Assembly (NCBI GenBank): GCA_027531395.1
Contig: JAPZRO010000001.1
Coordinates: forward strand, 124,001 to 188,000
Length of the DNA: 64,000 bases
Direction: 5' to 3'
Origin: Porphyrobacter sp.
GTDB taxonomy: Bacteria > Pseudomonadota > Alphaproteobacteria > Sphingomonadales > Sphingomonadaceae
In this document: piece after piece, positions 18,005 through 28,775 of the stretch
Layout: every line of letters starts with the position of its first letter
Numbering within the stretch: position 1 is the stretch's first letter
The notes under the pieces: generated by a model
Database searches by the model: none
Told to the model about the DNA's origin: nothing
What the model saw: the letters and a program-made list of their open reading frames with translations, nothing else
Program-made: the position numbers and the translations under genes

Positions 18005-18796
18005 TCAGGTGCTGAGTTGCGCCAGATCGGCGAGCGCCCCGGCGAAACGCGCGGGGCCGGTGTGGGTGGTGCGCATCCACGGCGCGGCCCAGACGCGGAA
18101 ACCCGCGTCGCGCGCGCGATGGCAGAAAGCGTAATCGTCGGACAGAAGATGCCCGGTCTCCGCATCGAACATCGGCTGGAACAGCGCGTGGAGATACTCG
18201 CCCAGTCCGTTCTCGCCGCGATCCTGCGGGTCGACCGGGTAGCGCAGCTCCGGATGGCGCTCGCACAGGGTTTCGATCACGTCGCGGCGGATCAGCATCA
18301 GGCCGGTGCCGATGCGCTTGAGTTCGAGCGGCTGGTCGAGCCGCACGCCCGCCGCCGGATCGAGCGCGTCGAGCGCGAACAGGCCGGAATAGCGCTCGAG
18401 CTCGGCCGGATTGCCCTGCGCCAGCCCCTTGGCGGCCGCCGCGGCGACCAGCGTCCAGTTGACCCGCCGCTTGGGGCAGGGCGCGCCGATCACCGCCAGC
18501 CGCGCGTCGGTCTGCACCAGCGCCAGCAGATCGAGCACCTGTTCGGGCACGAAGCCGATATCGGCGTCGAGAAACATGAGGTGCGTCGCATCCGATTGCA
18601 GGAAGGCGCCCGCCAGCATGTTGCGCGCCCGGTTGATCGAGGCGTTGTTGCTGAGAAACGCGAAACGGCACTCCACCCCGCGCTTCTCGGCCAGACCCGT
18701 CAGCCCGATCACGCCGCGCAGATAATCGACCTCGGCCCCGCCATAGAGCGGGGTGGCGACCATCAGGCGGACGGGCGAGGCGGGCGGGTTCGTCAC
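18005..18796 (-). CDS. GT2-like glycosyltransferase embedded in the gcv operon
   Basis: 263 residues starting at a GTG that overlaps the gcvH stop (GTGA). The fold is GT-A: first strand '[13 protein letters not shown]', '[17 protein letters not shown]' and the DxD-like metal site '[11 protein letters not shown]', followed by '[17 protein letters not shown]' and '[20 protein letters not shown]' (the ED/DD region). No membrane segment. Proteins of this type are often annotated as glycosyltransferases of unknown acceptor. Its tight coupling to gcvH and upstream position to gcvPA means it is co-transcribed with glycine cleavage, yet no link to glycine metabolism is known to me. Confidence 0.75.
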   Translation of the reverse strand: MTNPPASPVRLMVATPLYGGAEVDYLRGVIGLTGLAEKRGVECRFAFLSNNASINRARNMLAGAFLQSDATHLMFLDADIGFVPEQVLDLLALVQTDARLAVIGAPCPKRRVNWTLVAAAAAKGLAQGNPAELERYSGLFALDALDPAAGVRLDQPLELKRIGTGLMLIRRDVIETLCERHPELRYPVDPQDRGENGLGEYLHALFQPMFDAETGHLLSDDYAFCHRARDAGFRVWAAPWMRTTHTGPARFAGALADLAQLST

Positions 18797-19161
18797 AGGC
18801 TCTCGACGAAAGCCTTGTAGGCGGCTGCGTCCATCAGCCCTTCGAGCTGGCCGGCGTCGGCGATGGTCATCTTGAAGAACCAGCCCTCGCCCTCGGGCGC
18901 GGTGTTGACCAGCGCGGGGTCTTCCTCGAGCGCGCCGTTGGTCTCGGTCACTTCGCCGTCGATCGGGGCGTAGACGTCGGAGGCGGCCTTGACGCTCTCG
19001 ACCACGGCGGCGTCCTTGCCCTTGGTGATCGCGGTGCCGACGGCGGGCAGTTCGACGAAGACGATGTCGCCGAGCTGGCCCTGCGCGTAGTCGGTGATGC
19101 CGACCGTCGCGACGTCGCCGTCGACTTCGATCCATTCGTGTTCGTCAGTGAAATAGCGCAT
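18793..19161 (-). CDS. gcvH: glycine cleavage system H protein
   Basis: 122 residues, normal length. The lipoyl-accepting lysine sits in '[14 protein letters not shown]', and the start '[25 protein letters not shown]' is the standard H-protein opening. It carries the aminomethyl arm between P-, T- and L-proteins in the cytoplasm. Three bases separate it from gcvT, and its stop overlaps the start of the glycosyltransferase gene. Confidence 0.97.
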   Translation of the reverse strand: MRYFTDEHEWIEVDGDVATVGITDYAQGQLGDIVFVELPAVGTAITKGKDAAVVESVKAASDVYAPIDGEVTETNGALEEDPALVNTAPEGEGWFFKMTIADAGQLEGLMDAAAYKAFVESL

Positions 19162-19164
19162 GGG

Positions 19165-20304
19165 TCAGCTCCCTCGATAATAGCGGTGGGGTACGAATGG
19201 GGTGGGCGCGACGGTGGCGGCGAGGCGCTTGCCGCGCACCTCCACCTCGAGCGCGGTGCCGATGGCGGCGTGAGCGCTCGCGACATAGGCCATGGCGATG
19301 GGCGCCTGCCGCGTGGGCGAGAAGCCGCCGCTGGTGACGATGCCGATCTTCTCTGCTCCGCTGAAGACTTCCGCGCCTTCGCGGGCAGGCAGGCGGCCTT
19401 CGATTGTCAGGCCGACCCACTTGCGCGCCGTGCCTTCGTTGATCTCGCGGATGATGCGGTCTGCGCCCGGGAAGCCGCCTTCGGTGCGGCGGCGCTTGTT
19501 GATGCCGAACAGCAGGCCAGCCTCGATCGGCGAAGTCTCGGGCGAGAGGTCATGGCCGTAGAGCGGCAGTCCCGCCTCCAGCCGCAGCGAGTCCCGCGCG
19601 CCGAGACCGATAGGCTTCACTTCGGGTTCGGCGCAGAGCAGGTCCGCGATCTCGGCGGCGGCGGCGGCGGGGAGCGAGATTTCGAACCCGTCCTCGCCGG
19701 TATAGCCTGCCCGCGCGATGGTGACATCATGGCCCGCCAGCTTGAACTTGCCGAACTTCATGAAGGTGAGCGCCGAAAGCGGATATTCGCCGGTCGCGTG
19801 GCGGGCGAGTGCGTCGGCGGCCTTCGGCCCCTGCAACGCCAGCAGGGCGTGCTCGTCCATGTGGTGGATGGTGATATCGTCCGGCAGCGCCTCGCGCAGC
19901 GTGCCGAGATCGTCCCACTTGGTCGCGCCGTTGACGACGAGATAGAGCGCCTCGGGCCAGCGCGAGACCATCAGGTCGTCAAGCACCCCGCCCTCCTCGT
20001 CGAGCAGCAGCGAATAGCGCTGCTGGCCGAGCTTCAGCGTGCTGAGGTCGATCGGCAGCACGGCCTCGACCGCTGCGTCGAGATCGGGGCCGGAGAGCAC
20101 CAGTTGGCCCATGTGCGAGACATCGAACAGGCCCGCGCTCTCGCGCGTCCAGTTGTGCTCGGCGACGATGCCCTCGTACTGGATCGGCATTTCATAGCCC
20201 GCAAACGGCACCATCCGCGCGCCGCGCGCACGGTGCCACGCGTCGAGCGGCAACGCTTCGAGCGGCAGGTCTTCGAGAGTTTCGTCGGTATCGTGGTCGC
20301 TCAT
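19165..20304 (-). CDS. gcvT: glycine cleavage system aminomethyltransferase (T protein)
   Basis: 379 residues. It moves the methylene group from GcvH to tetrahydrofolate, releasing ammonia. Marks: 'MVPFAGYEMPIQYEGIVAEH', 'GLFDVSHMGQ' with the catalytic Asp region, 'ARAGYTGEDGFEI', 'GARDSLRLEAGLPLYGHD' and 'GIVTSGGFSPT'. ATG 20304 is the first gene start after the tandem glycine riboswitch and defines the operon gcvT-gcvH-GT-gcvPA-gcvPB. The ORF track's longer version runs through the riboswitch and is not real. Confidence 0.96.
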   Translation of the reverse strand: MSDHDTDETLEDLPLEALPLDAWHRARGARMVPFAGYEMPIQYEGIVAEHNWTRESAGLFDVSHMGQLVLSGPDLDAAVEAVLPIDLSTLKLGQQRYSLLLDEEGGVLDDLMVSRWPEALYLVVNGATKWDDLGTLREALPDDITIHHMDEHALLALQGPKAADALARHATGEYPLSALTFMKFGKFKLAGHDVTIARAGYTGEDGFEISLPAAAAAEIADLLCAEPEVKPIGLGARDSLRLEAGLPLYGHDLSPETSPIEAGLLFGINKRRRTEGGFPGADRIIREINEGTARKWVGLTIEGRLPAREGAEVFSGAEKIGIVTSGGFSPTRQAPIAMAYVASAHAAIGTALEVEVRGKRLAATVAPTPFVPHRYYRGS

Positions 20305-20328
20305 CAAAGGCCTTCCCGGGCAGAATAC

Positions 20329-20572
20329 GGCAGTCCGATGGCGCAAGCGCGCCACCCCAAAACTGCCCCCTCTGTCGGGTGACCTGAGAGCTTCGGCAGA
20401 GCCGTCCTTGCGGCGGCCCGCCTCCCCTTCGGTGGCCCTTTGCCCTGCGGCGAAAGGCGCTTTCCAGAGTGTCACGCAGCCGAGCGGTCCGGTGGCCTGA
20501 GAGTTTCCGGGGCGGTTGCTCCTTCGGCGCCTTTGCCCCCCGAAAGGGGCATCGGGCTCTCCCGCTCGCCTG
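20329..20572 (-). promoter_or_regulatory. tandem glycine riboswitch with expression platform, controlling the gcv operon
   Basis: Two glycine aptamers lie in tandem on the minus strand. The first (about 20572 to 20470) starts GGGAGAGCCCGATG and contains CGAAGGAGCAA and the conserved ACTCTCAGGCCAC. The second (about 20462 to 20368) contains CCGAAGGGG and GCTCTCAGGTCACCCGACAG. The linker is short, as in cooperative tandem glycine switches. Directly after it (20367-20329) GGCAGT can pair with ACTGCC around an inner six-pair hairpin (TGGCGC/GCGCCA), and a further CTGCCC could compete: a plausible expression platform before gcvT's AAGG ribosome-binding site. Glycine should turn the operon on, as for other gcvT switches. 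Confidence 0.9.
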
Positions 20573-20713
20573 CCCGCACGAGAATCACTTCGCGTGCGGA
20601 AGACGCCCCTGCCCTGTCCGAATTGCTGCACCGCGTCAATCGGGCGAAGGGCGGTTTGCCCTGTGGAAACCGATTTGCCTGTGCGGCGGAGGCCGATTAG
20701 GAACGGCGACGGG

Positions 20714-21916
20714 ATGAACCTGACCGAAATCTACCTGATCGCCCTGACGATCATCTTCGCCGTTCCGTGGCTCGTGTGGCGCGTGCTCAACACCGAGCAC
20801 TGGATGCCGCTGGCCGTCGTCCAGATCGTGGGCGGCGTGCTGCTCGGCCCGGGGGTGCTGGGCGCGGCCTTTCCCGATTACTATGCTTTCGTATTCAAGC
20901 CCGACGTGATCGGCGCATTGAACGGCGTGGCGTGGTGGGCGGTGATGCTGTTCGTGTGGGTCGCCGGGCTGGAGCTCGACCTCAAGCTGGCGTGGGAGCG
21001 CCGCGCGGAAAGCGGGATTACCGCGGCCTGCGCGCTGTTCGTGCCGATGGCGCTGGGCTGCGGCGCCGCAGCGATCCTGCTCGCGAGCGGGCCGGGCTGG
21101 ATCGGACCCAAGGGTTCGACCTGGCAGATCATCGTCGGCATCGGCATGGCCTGCGCGGTCACCGCGCTGCCGATCCTCGCGCTGCTGATGGAGAAGCTCG
21201 GCATCCTGCGCGAACCGCTGGGCCAGCGCATCCTGCGCTATGCCAGCCTCGACGACGTCGCGATCTGGGGCGTGCTGGCGCTGATCCTGCTCGATTGGGA
21301 GCGGATCGAGCGGCAGGGCATCTTCCTTGCGGGCTTTGCAGTGGCCGCGTTCCTGATCCGCAAGCTGATGGTGCGGCTGAAGGATTCCGACCGCTGGTAT
21401 GTCGGCCTGATCTGGCTGGCGGTGGTCGGCCTCGGCGCGGACTGGTCGGGCCTGCACTACATGGTCGGTGCCTTCCTCGCGGGCGTGGTGCTCGATGCGA
21501 AGTGGTTCGGCCACGAGGCGATGGACCGCTTCCGCAATACCGTACTGCTGACGATCATGCCGGTTTTCTTCCTCTCCACCGGCCTGCGCACCCAATGGGA
21601 CGTGGGCGGGCTGGCGGTGTTCGGCGCGGCGGCGCTGCTGCTCGCTGCCTCGGTCAGCGGCAAGCTGCTGGGCATCCAGATCGCGGGCAAGCTGCTCGGC
21701 TGGCGGCCGGGCGAGGCGAGCATCATCGGCTGGCTGCTCCAGACCAAGGCGCTGATCGAGATCATCTTCGCCAATGTGCTGCTCGACAAGGGGATCATCT
21801 CGAACGAGGCCTTCACCGCGCTGCTGCTGATGGCGGTGACCAGCACGATGCTGACCGTGCCGATGGTCGCCCCGCGCCTGCGCAAGGCGGGCGAGGCGCT
21901 GAAGGCCAAGGCCTAG
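20714..21916 (+). CDS. CPA2-type monovalent cation:proton antiporter (Kef-like, no TrkA domains)
   Basis: About 400 residues with 11-12 hydrophobic segments. Family signs: 'VQIVGGVLLGPGVLGAAFP', 'VMLFVWVAGLELDLK', 'ASLDDVAIWGVLAL' (the conserved ion-binding Asp pair), 'YMVGAFLAGVVLD' and 'PVFFLSTGLRTQW'. The C-terminus is short (LRKAGEALKAKA), so the RCK/TrkA-N regulatory domains of KefB/KefC are missing. ATG 20714 lies about 140 bp beyond the riboswitch 5' end, so the two are divergent. Role: K+ or Na+ exchange for protons in the inner membrane. The cation cannot be assigned. Confidence 0.85.
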   Translation: MNLTEIYLIALTIIFAVPWLVWRVLNTEHWMPLAVVQIVGGVLLGPGVLGAAFPDYYAFVFKPDVIGALNGVAWWAVMLFVWVAGLELDLKLAWERRAESGITAACALFVPMALGCGAAAILLASGPGWIGPKGSTWQIIVGIGMACAVTALPILALLMEKLGILREPLGQRILRYASLDDVAIWGVLALILLDWERIERQGIFLAGFAVAAFLIRKLMVRLKDSDRWYVGLIWLAVVGLGADWSGLHYMVGAFLAGVVLDAKWFGHEAMDRFRNTVLLTIMPVFFLSTGLRTQWDVGGLAVFGAAALLLAASVSGKLLGIQIAGKLLGWRPGEASIIGWLLQTKALIEIIFANVLLDKGIISNEAFTALLLMAVTSTMLTVPMVAPRLRKAGEALKAKA

Positions 21917-23103
21917 GGTTTGCCCGCCAGCTCTCGCGCCCGCGCCATCAGAGCCTTCTCGCGCGGGGTGAAATTGCCCGTGTCCTCGCCGCCCGCCGGG
22001 GGCGGGCTTTCGGTGGTGAAATAGACGAAGCCCTGCCTGCTATCGAGGTCGAACCACAGGCCCGAGAGCAGGCCATAGGCCTCGCCCGGATGACCGATCC
22101 ACGGCCTCCCGCTGGCGAACAGCGTGTCATTGCAGGTCGCTGTCCCCATCTCGATCGCCTGCAGGCCCAGACCGTAGTGGCAGAACAGTTCGCTGGCGCC
22201 GGTCGTGCCGGTAAAGGTCGAATCCGACATGCGATCGAGCGTATCCTCCCGGATCCCGATCCCGTCGGGCCCCTGCATCAGCGCCCGCCCGATCTTCGCC
22301 AGATCGACCATCCCGATCCTGACGCTGCCCTGCGGCCCGAAGATCGAGGCATTGGTGCCGGGGACATAGGCATCGAGATCGCAAGGCACGCCCTCGGCGA
22401 CGGGGATGGTGCAGGCGGGCGGCAAGCGGTCCGGCCCGTCCGCCGCGACCTCGCCGGTGTGGCGATAGAGCTTCACCGCGCGGGCCTGCATCCCGGCATC
22501 GCAGCCGATCCAGTTGAAGCAGGCCTTCACCCCCAGCGGCGCGAACACCAGCCGTTCGACCAGCCGGTCGTAACGCTCGCCCGAAGCCGCCTCGAGCACG
22601 GTCGCGACGATGGGCGAGCCGAGATTGGCATATTCGAAGGCTGCCTCGCCCGGAGCGCCGGTCTCGCGCCACGACTGCGGATCGGCGAGCTTGGCTGCAA
22701 GGCTCTCGCCCAGCGGGATGGAATAGCCGCTCTTGTCGCTCAGCCCCGCGCGGTGCGACAGCAGATGCGCGAGGGTGACCGGCGCATCGGGGTGCCGGGG
22801 CGAGCGCAGCTTCCAGCCGAGATAGTCCGACACATCGCGGTCGAGATCGACCTTCCCTTCGTCGACCAGCTTCAGCGCGGTGAGCGCCATGATCAGCTTG
22901 GAGATCGAGGCGATCCGCACCGGATCATTGGCCTCGACCGGGCGGCCGGTTTCCTTGTTCGCCAGCCCCTCGACGATCAGCGGGCGGATGCCCTCGCGGT
23001 CGAAGCCGACCACGACCGTCGCAGGCGGAGGCGCGGCAAGCGCCGGGAGCGGGGCGATCAACGCCAGAGCGGCGAAAAGGCGGCGGATCATGCCGTGCAT
23101 CAT
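21913..23103 (-). CDS. exported beta-lactamase-family serine hydrolase
   Basis: 396 residues with signal peptide (MIRRLFAALALIAPLPALA). Penicillin-binding fold motifs: SxxK as 'RIASISKLIMAL', YxN as 'FEYANLGSPI', and an HxG-type third motif 'WIGHPGEAYG'. Several extra cysteines (…ACFNWIGCD…, ACTIP, PCDLD, TATCND) suggest disulfides in the periplasm. The family includes class C beta-lactamase-like esterases and peptidases; activity is not predictable. It converges on the antiporter with a 4-bp overlap. The gene follows metH by only ~20 bp on the same strand and could be read through from it. Confidence 0.82.
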   Translation of the reverse strand: MMHGMIRRLFAALALIAPLPALAAPPPATVVVGFDREGIRPLIVEGLANKETGRPVEANDPVRIASISKLIMALTALKLVDEGKVDLDRDVSDYLGWKLRSPRHPDAPVTLAHLLSHRAGLSDKSGYSIPLGESLAAKLADPQSWRETGAPGEAAFEYANLGSPIVATVLEAASGERYDRLVERLVFAPLGVKACFNWIGCDAGMQARAVKLYRHTGEVAADGPDRLPPACTIPVAEGVPCDLDAYVPGTNASIFGPQGSVRIGMVDLAKIGRALMQGPDGIGIREDTLDRMSDSTFTGTTGASELFCHYGLGLQAIEMGTATCNDTLFASGRPWIGHPGEAYGLLSGLWFDLDSRQGFVYFTTESPPPAGGEDTGNFTPREKALMARARELAGKP

Positions 23104-23122
23104 CGCGCCCCCACTCCTCGCG

Positions 23123-25738
<2,616 letters not shown>

Positions 25739-25758
25739 TTATGGTCTCTCAAAGGGGA

Positions 25759-26802
25759 TCAGGCGGCCACAAAGGCCTCGAGCCCTGCCAGTCGCATCGC
25801 CGGTTCGGGATGCGGCACCTTGCGCGGCTCGCTGTTCGCCACCGCCTGCGCGATCGCGGCGATGTGATCGGGAGTCGAGCCGCAGCATCCGCCGAGCAGG
25901 TTGACCTGCCCGTGCGCGGCCCAGTCGGCCACCAGCCCGGCGGTGGTCTCGGGCGCCTCGTCATACTGGCCGAGCTCGTTGGGCAGGCCGGCATTGGGGT
26001 AGATCAGCAGCAGCGTGTCGGCGATCTGCGAGAGCACCTTAACGTGCGGGCGCAGCTGCTCCGCGCCAAAGCTGCAATTGAGGCCAATGGTGAGCGGCTT
26101 CGCGTGGCGCACCGCATACCAGAAGGCCTCGACCGTGTGGCCCGAGAGGTTACGGCCCGACAGGTCGGTGAGCGTCATCGAGATCATCAGCGGGATGTCG
26201 CGCCCGCTTTCGCGCTCGAGCTGCTTGACCGCCATGATCCCGGCCTTGGCGTTGAGCGTATCGAACACGGTTTCGATCAGGATGAAGTCCACCCCGCCCT
26301 CGACCAGCGCGGCGGCCTGTTCCTTATAGACCGCGACCAGCTCGTCGAAGTCGATCTCGCGGAAGCCGGGGTCTTCGACATCGGGGCTCAGGGACAGCGT
26401 CTTGTTGGTCGGCCCGATCGCGCCCGCGACGAAGCGGGGCTTGCCGTCCCTGGCAGCATATTCGTCCGCCAGCTTGCGGGCGATCTGGCCCGAAGCTACG
26501 TTGATTGCGCGCACCAAGTCTTCCGCCTTGTAGTCAGCTTGGCTGATGCGGTTGGCGGAGAAGGTGTTGGTGCTCACCACGTCCGATCCCGCATCGAGAT
26601 AGGCGCGGGTGATATCCGCGATCACATCCGGCCGGGTCAGGGCGAGGATGTCGTTGTTGCCCTTCTGGTCGGCCGGCAGGCCGAGCGTGCCGGCGTAATC
26701 GGCCTCGCTCAAGCGACGCTCCTGGATCTGCGTCCCGAAGGCGCCGTCGAAGATCAGCACGCGCTTGGCTGCCTCGGCGAGGAGTTGCTGGCGCGCGCTC
26801 AT
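25759..26802 (-). CDS. metH: homocysteine S-methyltransferase, N-terminal part of split methionine synthase
   Basis: 347 residues equivalent to the first domain of MetH. 'VLIFDGAFGTQIQ' opens the barrel; zinc-ligand cysteines are in 'TIGLNCSFGAEQ' and 'LLGGCCGSTPDH'. It binds and activates homocysteine and should work together with the product of the following gene. The ATG at 26802 overlaps the metF stop (ATGA), so metF and this gene are coupled. The ORF-track extension upstream lies in metF's frame shadow. Confidence 0.93.
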   Translation of the reverse strand: MSARQQLLAEAAKRVLIFDGAFGTQIQERRLSEADYAGTLGLPADQKGNNDILALTRPDVIADITRAYLDAGSDVVSTNTFSANRISQADYKAEDLVRAINVASGQIARKLADEYAARDGKPRFVAGAIGPTNKTLSLSPDVEDPGFREIDFDELVAVYKEQAAALVEGGVDFILIETVFDTLNAKAGIMAVKQLERESGRDIPLMISMTLTDLSGRNLSGHTVEAFWYAVRHAKPLTIGLNCSFGAEQLRPHVKVLSQIADTLLLIYPNAGLPNELGQYDEAPETTAGLVADWAAHGQVNLLGGCCGSTPDHIAAIAQAVANSEPRKVPHPEPAMRLAGLEAFVAA

Positions 26803-27728
26803 GCGGCTTCTCCGACGGGACGCTTCCCGAGCAGGTGACAGATCGCATAGGCGAGCTCGGGGCGGTTCAGGGTGTAGAAGTGGAAATCGCGCACCCCGCC
26901 TGCATAGAGCCGGCGGCACAGCTCCGCGGCGACCGTGGCGGCGACCAGCTGGCGCGCGGCGGGCATTTCGTCGAGGCCTTCGAACAAGCCGTCCATCCAC
27001 GCCGGGATCGCCGCTCCGCAGGCCGCAGCGAACTTGCGCGCCTGCGCGACGTTTGTGACGGGCAGGATGCCGGGCAGGATCGGGGCGTCGATGCCAGCCG
27101 CCGCGCATTGATCGCGGAAGCGGAAGAAGGTCTCCGCCGAGAAGAAGAACTGGCTGATCGCGCGGGTCGCCCCGGCGTCGAGCTTGCGCTTCAGGTTGTC
27201 GATGTCCGCCTGCGCCGAGGCCGCATCGGGGTGCGTCTCGGGATAGGCGGCGACGCTGATTTCGAACGGCGCGATGGCCTTGAGGCCCGCGACCAGCTCG
27301 GCAGCGCTGGCATAGCCTTCGGGGTGCGGGGTGAAGGGCGCGCCGGGCTCGCCCGCGTCACCGCGCAGCGCGACGATATGGCGCACGCCGGCTTCCCAAT
27401 AGTGCTCGGCGACCTCGCGGATTTCCGCCTTGGAGGCGGCGACGCAGGTGAGGTGCGCGGCCGCCGGCAGCTTGGCTTCGGCAATGATCCGCGCGACCGT
27501 GGCATGGGTGCGCTCGCGGGTCGAACCGCCCGCGCCATAGGTGACCGAGACGAAGCTGGGCGCGAGCGGCTTCAGCTGCGTCACCGCGTCCCACAGCTGG
27601 GCTTCCATCTTCTCGCTCTTGGGCGGGAAGAACTCGAAGCTCACCGCAACATCGCCGGGCAAGCCGGAGAACAGCGGGGCATCGGTCGCGGTGCGGTATT
27701 CCTGGAGCTGGCTCAGGGTCGGGGTCAT
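26799..27728 (-). CDS. metF: 5,10-methylenetetrahydrofolate reductase
   Basis: 309 residues, a flavoprotein TIM barrel making 5-methyl-THF for MetH. Family marks: 'VSFEFFPPKSEKMEAQLW', 'FVSVTYGAGGSTRERTH', 'LTCVAASKAEIREVAE', 'IVALRGDAGEPG', 'FFFSAETFFRFRDQC' and 'PILPGILPVTN'. Its start overlaps the ArsR-type gene's stop by one base (TGATG) and its end overlaps the first metH gene, so the whole set is one operon. Confidence 0.96.
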   Translation of the reverse strand: MTPTLSQLQEYRTATDAPLFSGLPGDVAVSFEFFPPKSEKMEAQLWDAVTQLKPLAPSFVSVTYGAGGSTRERTHATVARIIAEAKLPAAAHLTCVAASKAEIREVAEHYWEAGVRHIVALRGDAGEPGAPFTPHPEGYASAAELVAGLKAIAPFEISVAAYPETHPDAASAQADIDNLKRKLDAGATRAISQFFFSAETFFRFRDQCAAAGIDAPILPGILPVTNVAQARKFAAACGAAIPAWMDGLFEGLDEMPAARQLVAATVAAELCRRLYAGGVRDFHFYTLNRPELAYAICHLLGKRPVGEAA

Positions 27729-28711
27729 CAGACGGTTTCCTTCGCGGAGGCGGAGGCGGGGGAAGCGGACTTGGGGCGGCGGGTGCCGAGCCAGATCTTG
27801 ACGGTGAGATCACCGCCTTCGAGCGCGATCGGCGTGCTGGCGGCGAACCCGGCAGCGCGCAGCAGGTCGGCCATCTGGCGATCGGCAAAGCCGAGGCGCG
27901 CGTGCTGGTGGCGGTCGCGCAGCTCCTCGCGCTGGTGCGCGGCAAAATCGACGATCGCGATCCGCCCGCCGCCGCGCAGCACCCGCGCAGCCTCGGCCAG
28001 CGCCGGGGCGGGATCGGGCGCGAAGTGCAGCACCTGATGCAGGATCACCGTGTCGAACTGGGCATCGCCAAAGGGCAGATCGGCGAAATCGCCCTGCACC
28101 AGCTCGATCCGCGCGGTCGGCAGATGTTGCAGCTTGGCGCGGGCGACGCGCAGCATCTCGAGGTTCTTGTCGAGCGCCACCACCCGCTCCGCGCTCCCGG
28201 CGAAGAGTTCCGCCATGCGGCCGGTGCCGGTGCCGATATCGAGTAGATGCCCGAGCGGCGCGTCGGCCAGCGCCTCGGCAAGGCGAAGCTCGACTTCGGC
28301 ATCGGGGCTGTGGAGCGCGCGTAGCTCGTCCCATTCGGTGGCGTGGCGGGCGAAATAGGCTTCGGCCGCGGTCTCGCGCGACTGGCGGATCGCGGCGAGC
28401 TTGCGCCGGTCGGCCTCGCACAGGGCGGCGAATTCGCCTTCCTCGGCCTCGGCCACGGCGAGCAGGTGCTGCACCGCGGCGATCACCGGTCCGCCCGCTT
28501 CGCTCTGGCGCAGGAATACCCAGCTGCCCTCGCGGCGACGCTCGGCAAGGCCCGCGTCGCACAGGATGCCGACATGGCGTGAGACGCGCGGCTGGCTCTG
28601 GCCCAGCACCTGCGCGAGTTCGCCCACCGCCAGCTCCATCGTCGAGAGCAGGCGGGCGATGCGCAGCCGCGTCAGATCGGCGAGCGCCTTGAAGATATCC
28701 TCGGTCACCAT
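27728..28711 (-). CDS. ArsR-family regulator fused to a class I methyltransferase domain (probable methionine-cycle regulator)
   Basis: 327 residues. Residues ~1-95 are an ArsR winged helix ('IFKALADLTRLRIARLLSTM', 'LAQVLGQSQPRVSRHVGIL'). From ~135 on is a SAM-binding Rossmann fold ('LLDIGTGTGRMAELF', 'VVALDKNLEMLRVAR', 'LVQGDFADLPFGD', 'VLHQVLHF'). The ORF track uses a TTG; the ATG at 28711 is likelier. Leading the metF-metH operon and having a SAM/SAH-type fold, it probably senses the methyl cycle, as reported for the ArsR-family regulator SahR. The ligand here is inference. It lacks ArsR metal cysteines. Confidence 0.85.
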   Translation of the reverse strand: MVTEDIFKALADLTRLRIARLLSTMELAVGELAQVLGQSQPRVSRHVGILCDAGLAERRREGSWVFLRQSEAGGPVIAAVQHLLAVAEAEEGEFAALCEADRRKLAAIRQSRETAAEAYFARHATEWDELRALHSPDAEVELRLAEALADAPLGHLLDIGTGTGRMAELFAGSAERVVALDKNLEMLRVARAKLQHLPTARIELVQGDFADLPFGDAQFDTVILHQVLHFAPDPAPALAEAARVLRGGGRIAIVDFAAHQREELRDRHQHARLGFADRQMADLLRAAGFAASTPIALEGGDLTVKIWLGTRRPKSASPASASAKETV

Positions 28712-28720
28712 GGCCAAGAG

Positions 28721-28742
28721 GATATAAAGATATTTTTATATC
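28721..28742. promoter_or_regulatory. perfect 8-6-8 palindrome, candidate operator of the met operon
   Basis: GATATAAA and TTTATATC flank six bases, ending ten bases before the ATG of the ArsR-methyltransferase gene. The 64-bp gap between the symporter stop and this gene is strikingly AT-rich against its surroundings. Position and symmetry fit an autoregulatory ArsR-type site covering the promoter. Confidence 0.65.
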
Positions 28743-28775
28743 TGTAAATCGTCTGCGTGCACGGTGGGCCGGAAT

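Noticed and set aside
15236-18015. Long plus-strand ORFs (493 and 441 codons) opposite gcvPB and gcvPA
   Set aside because: Antisense to strongly supported glycine decarboxylase genes; no start signals or domains.
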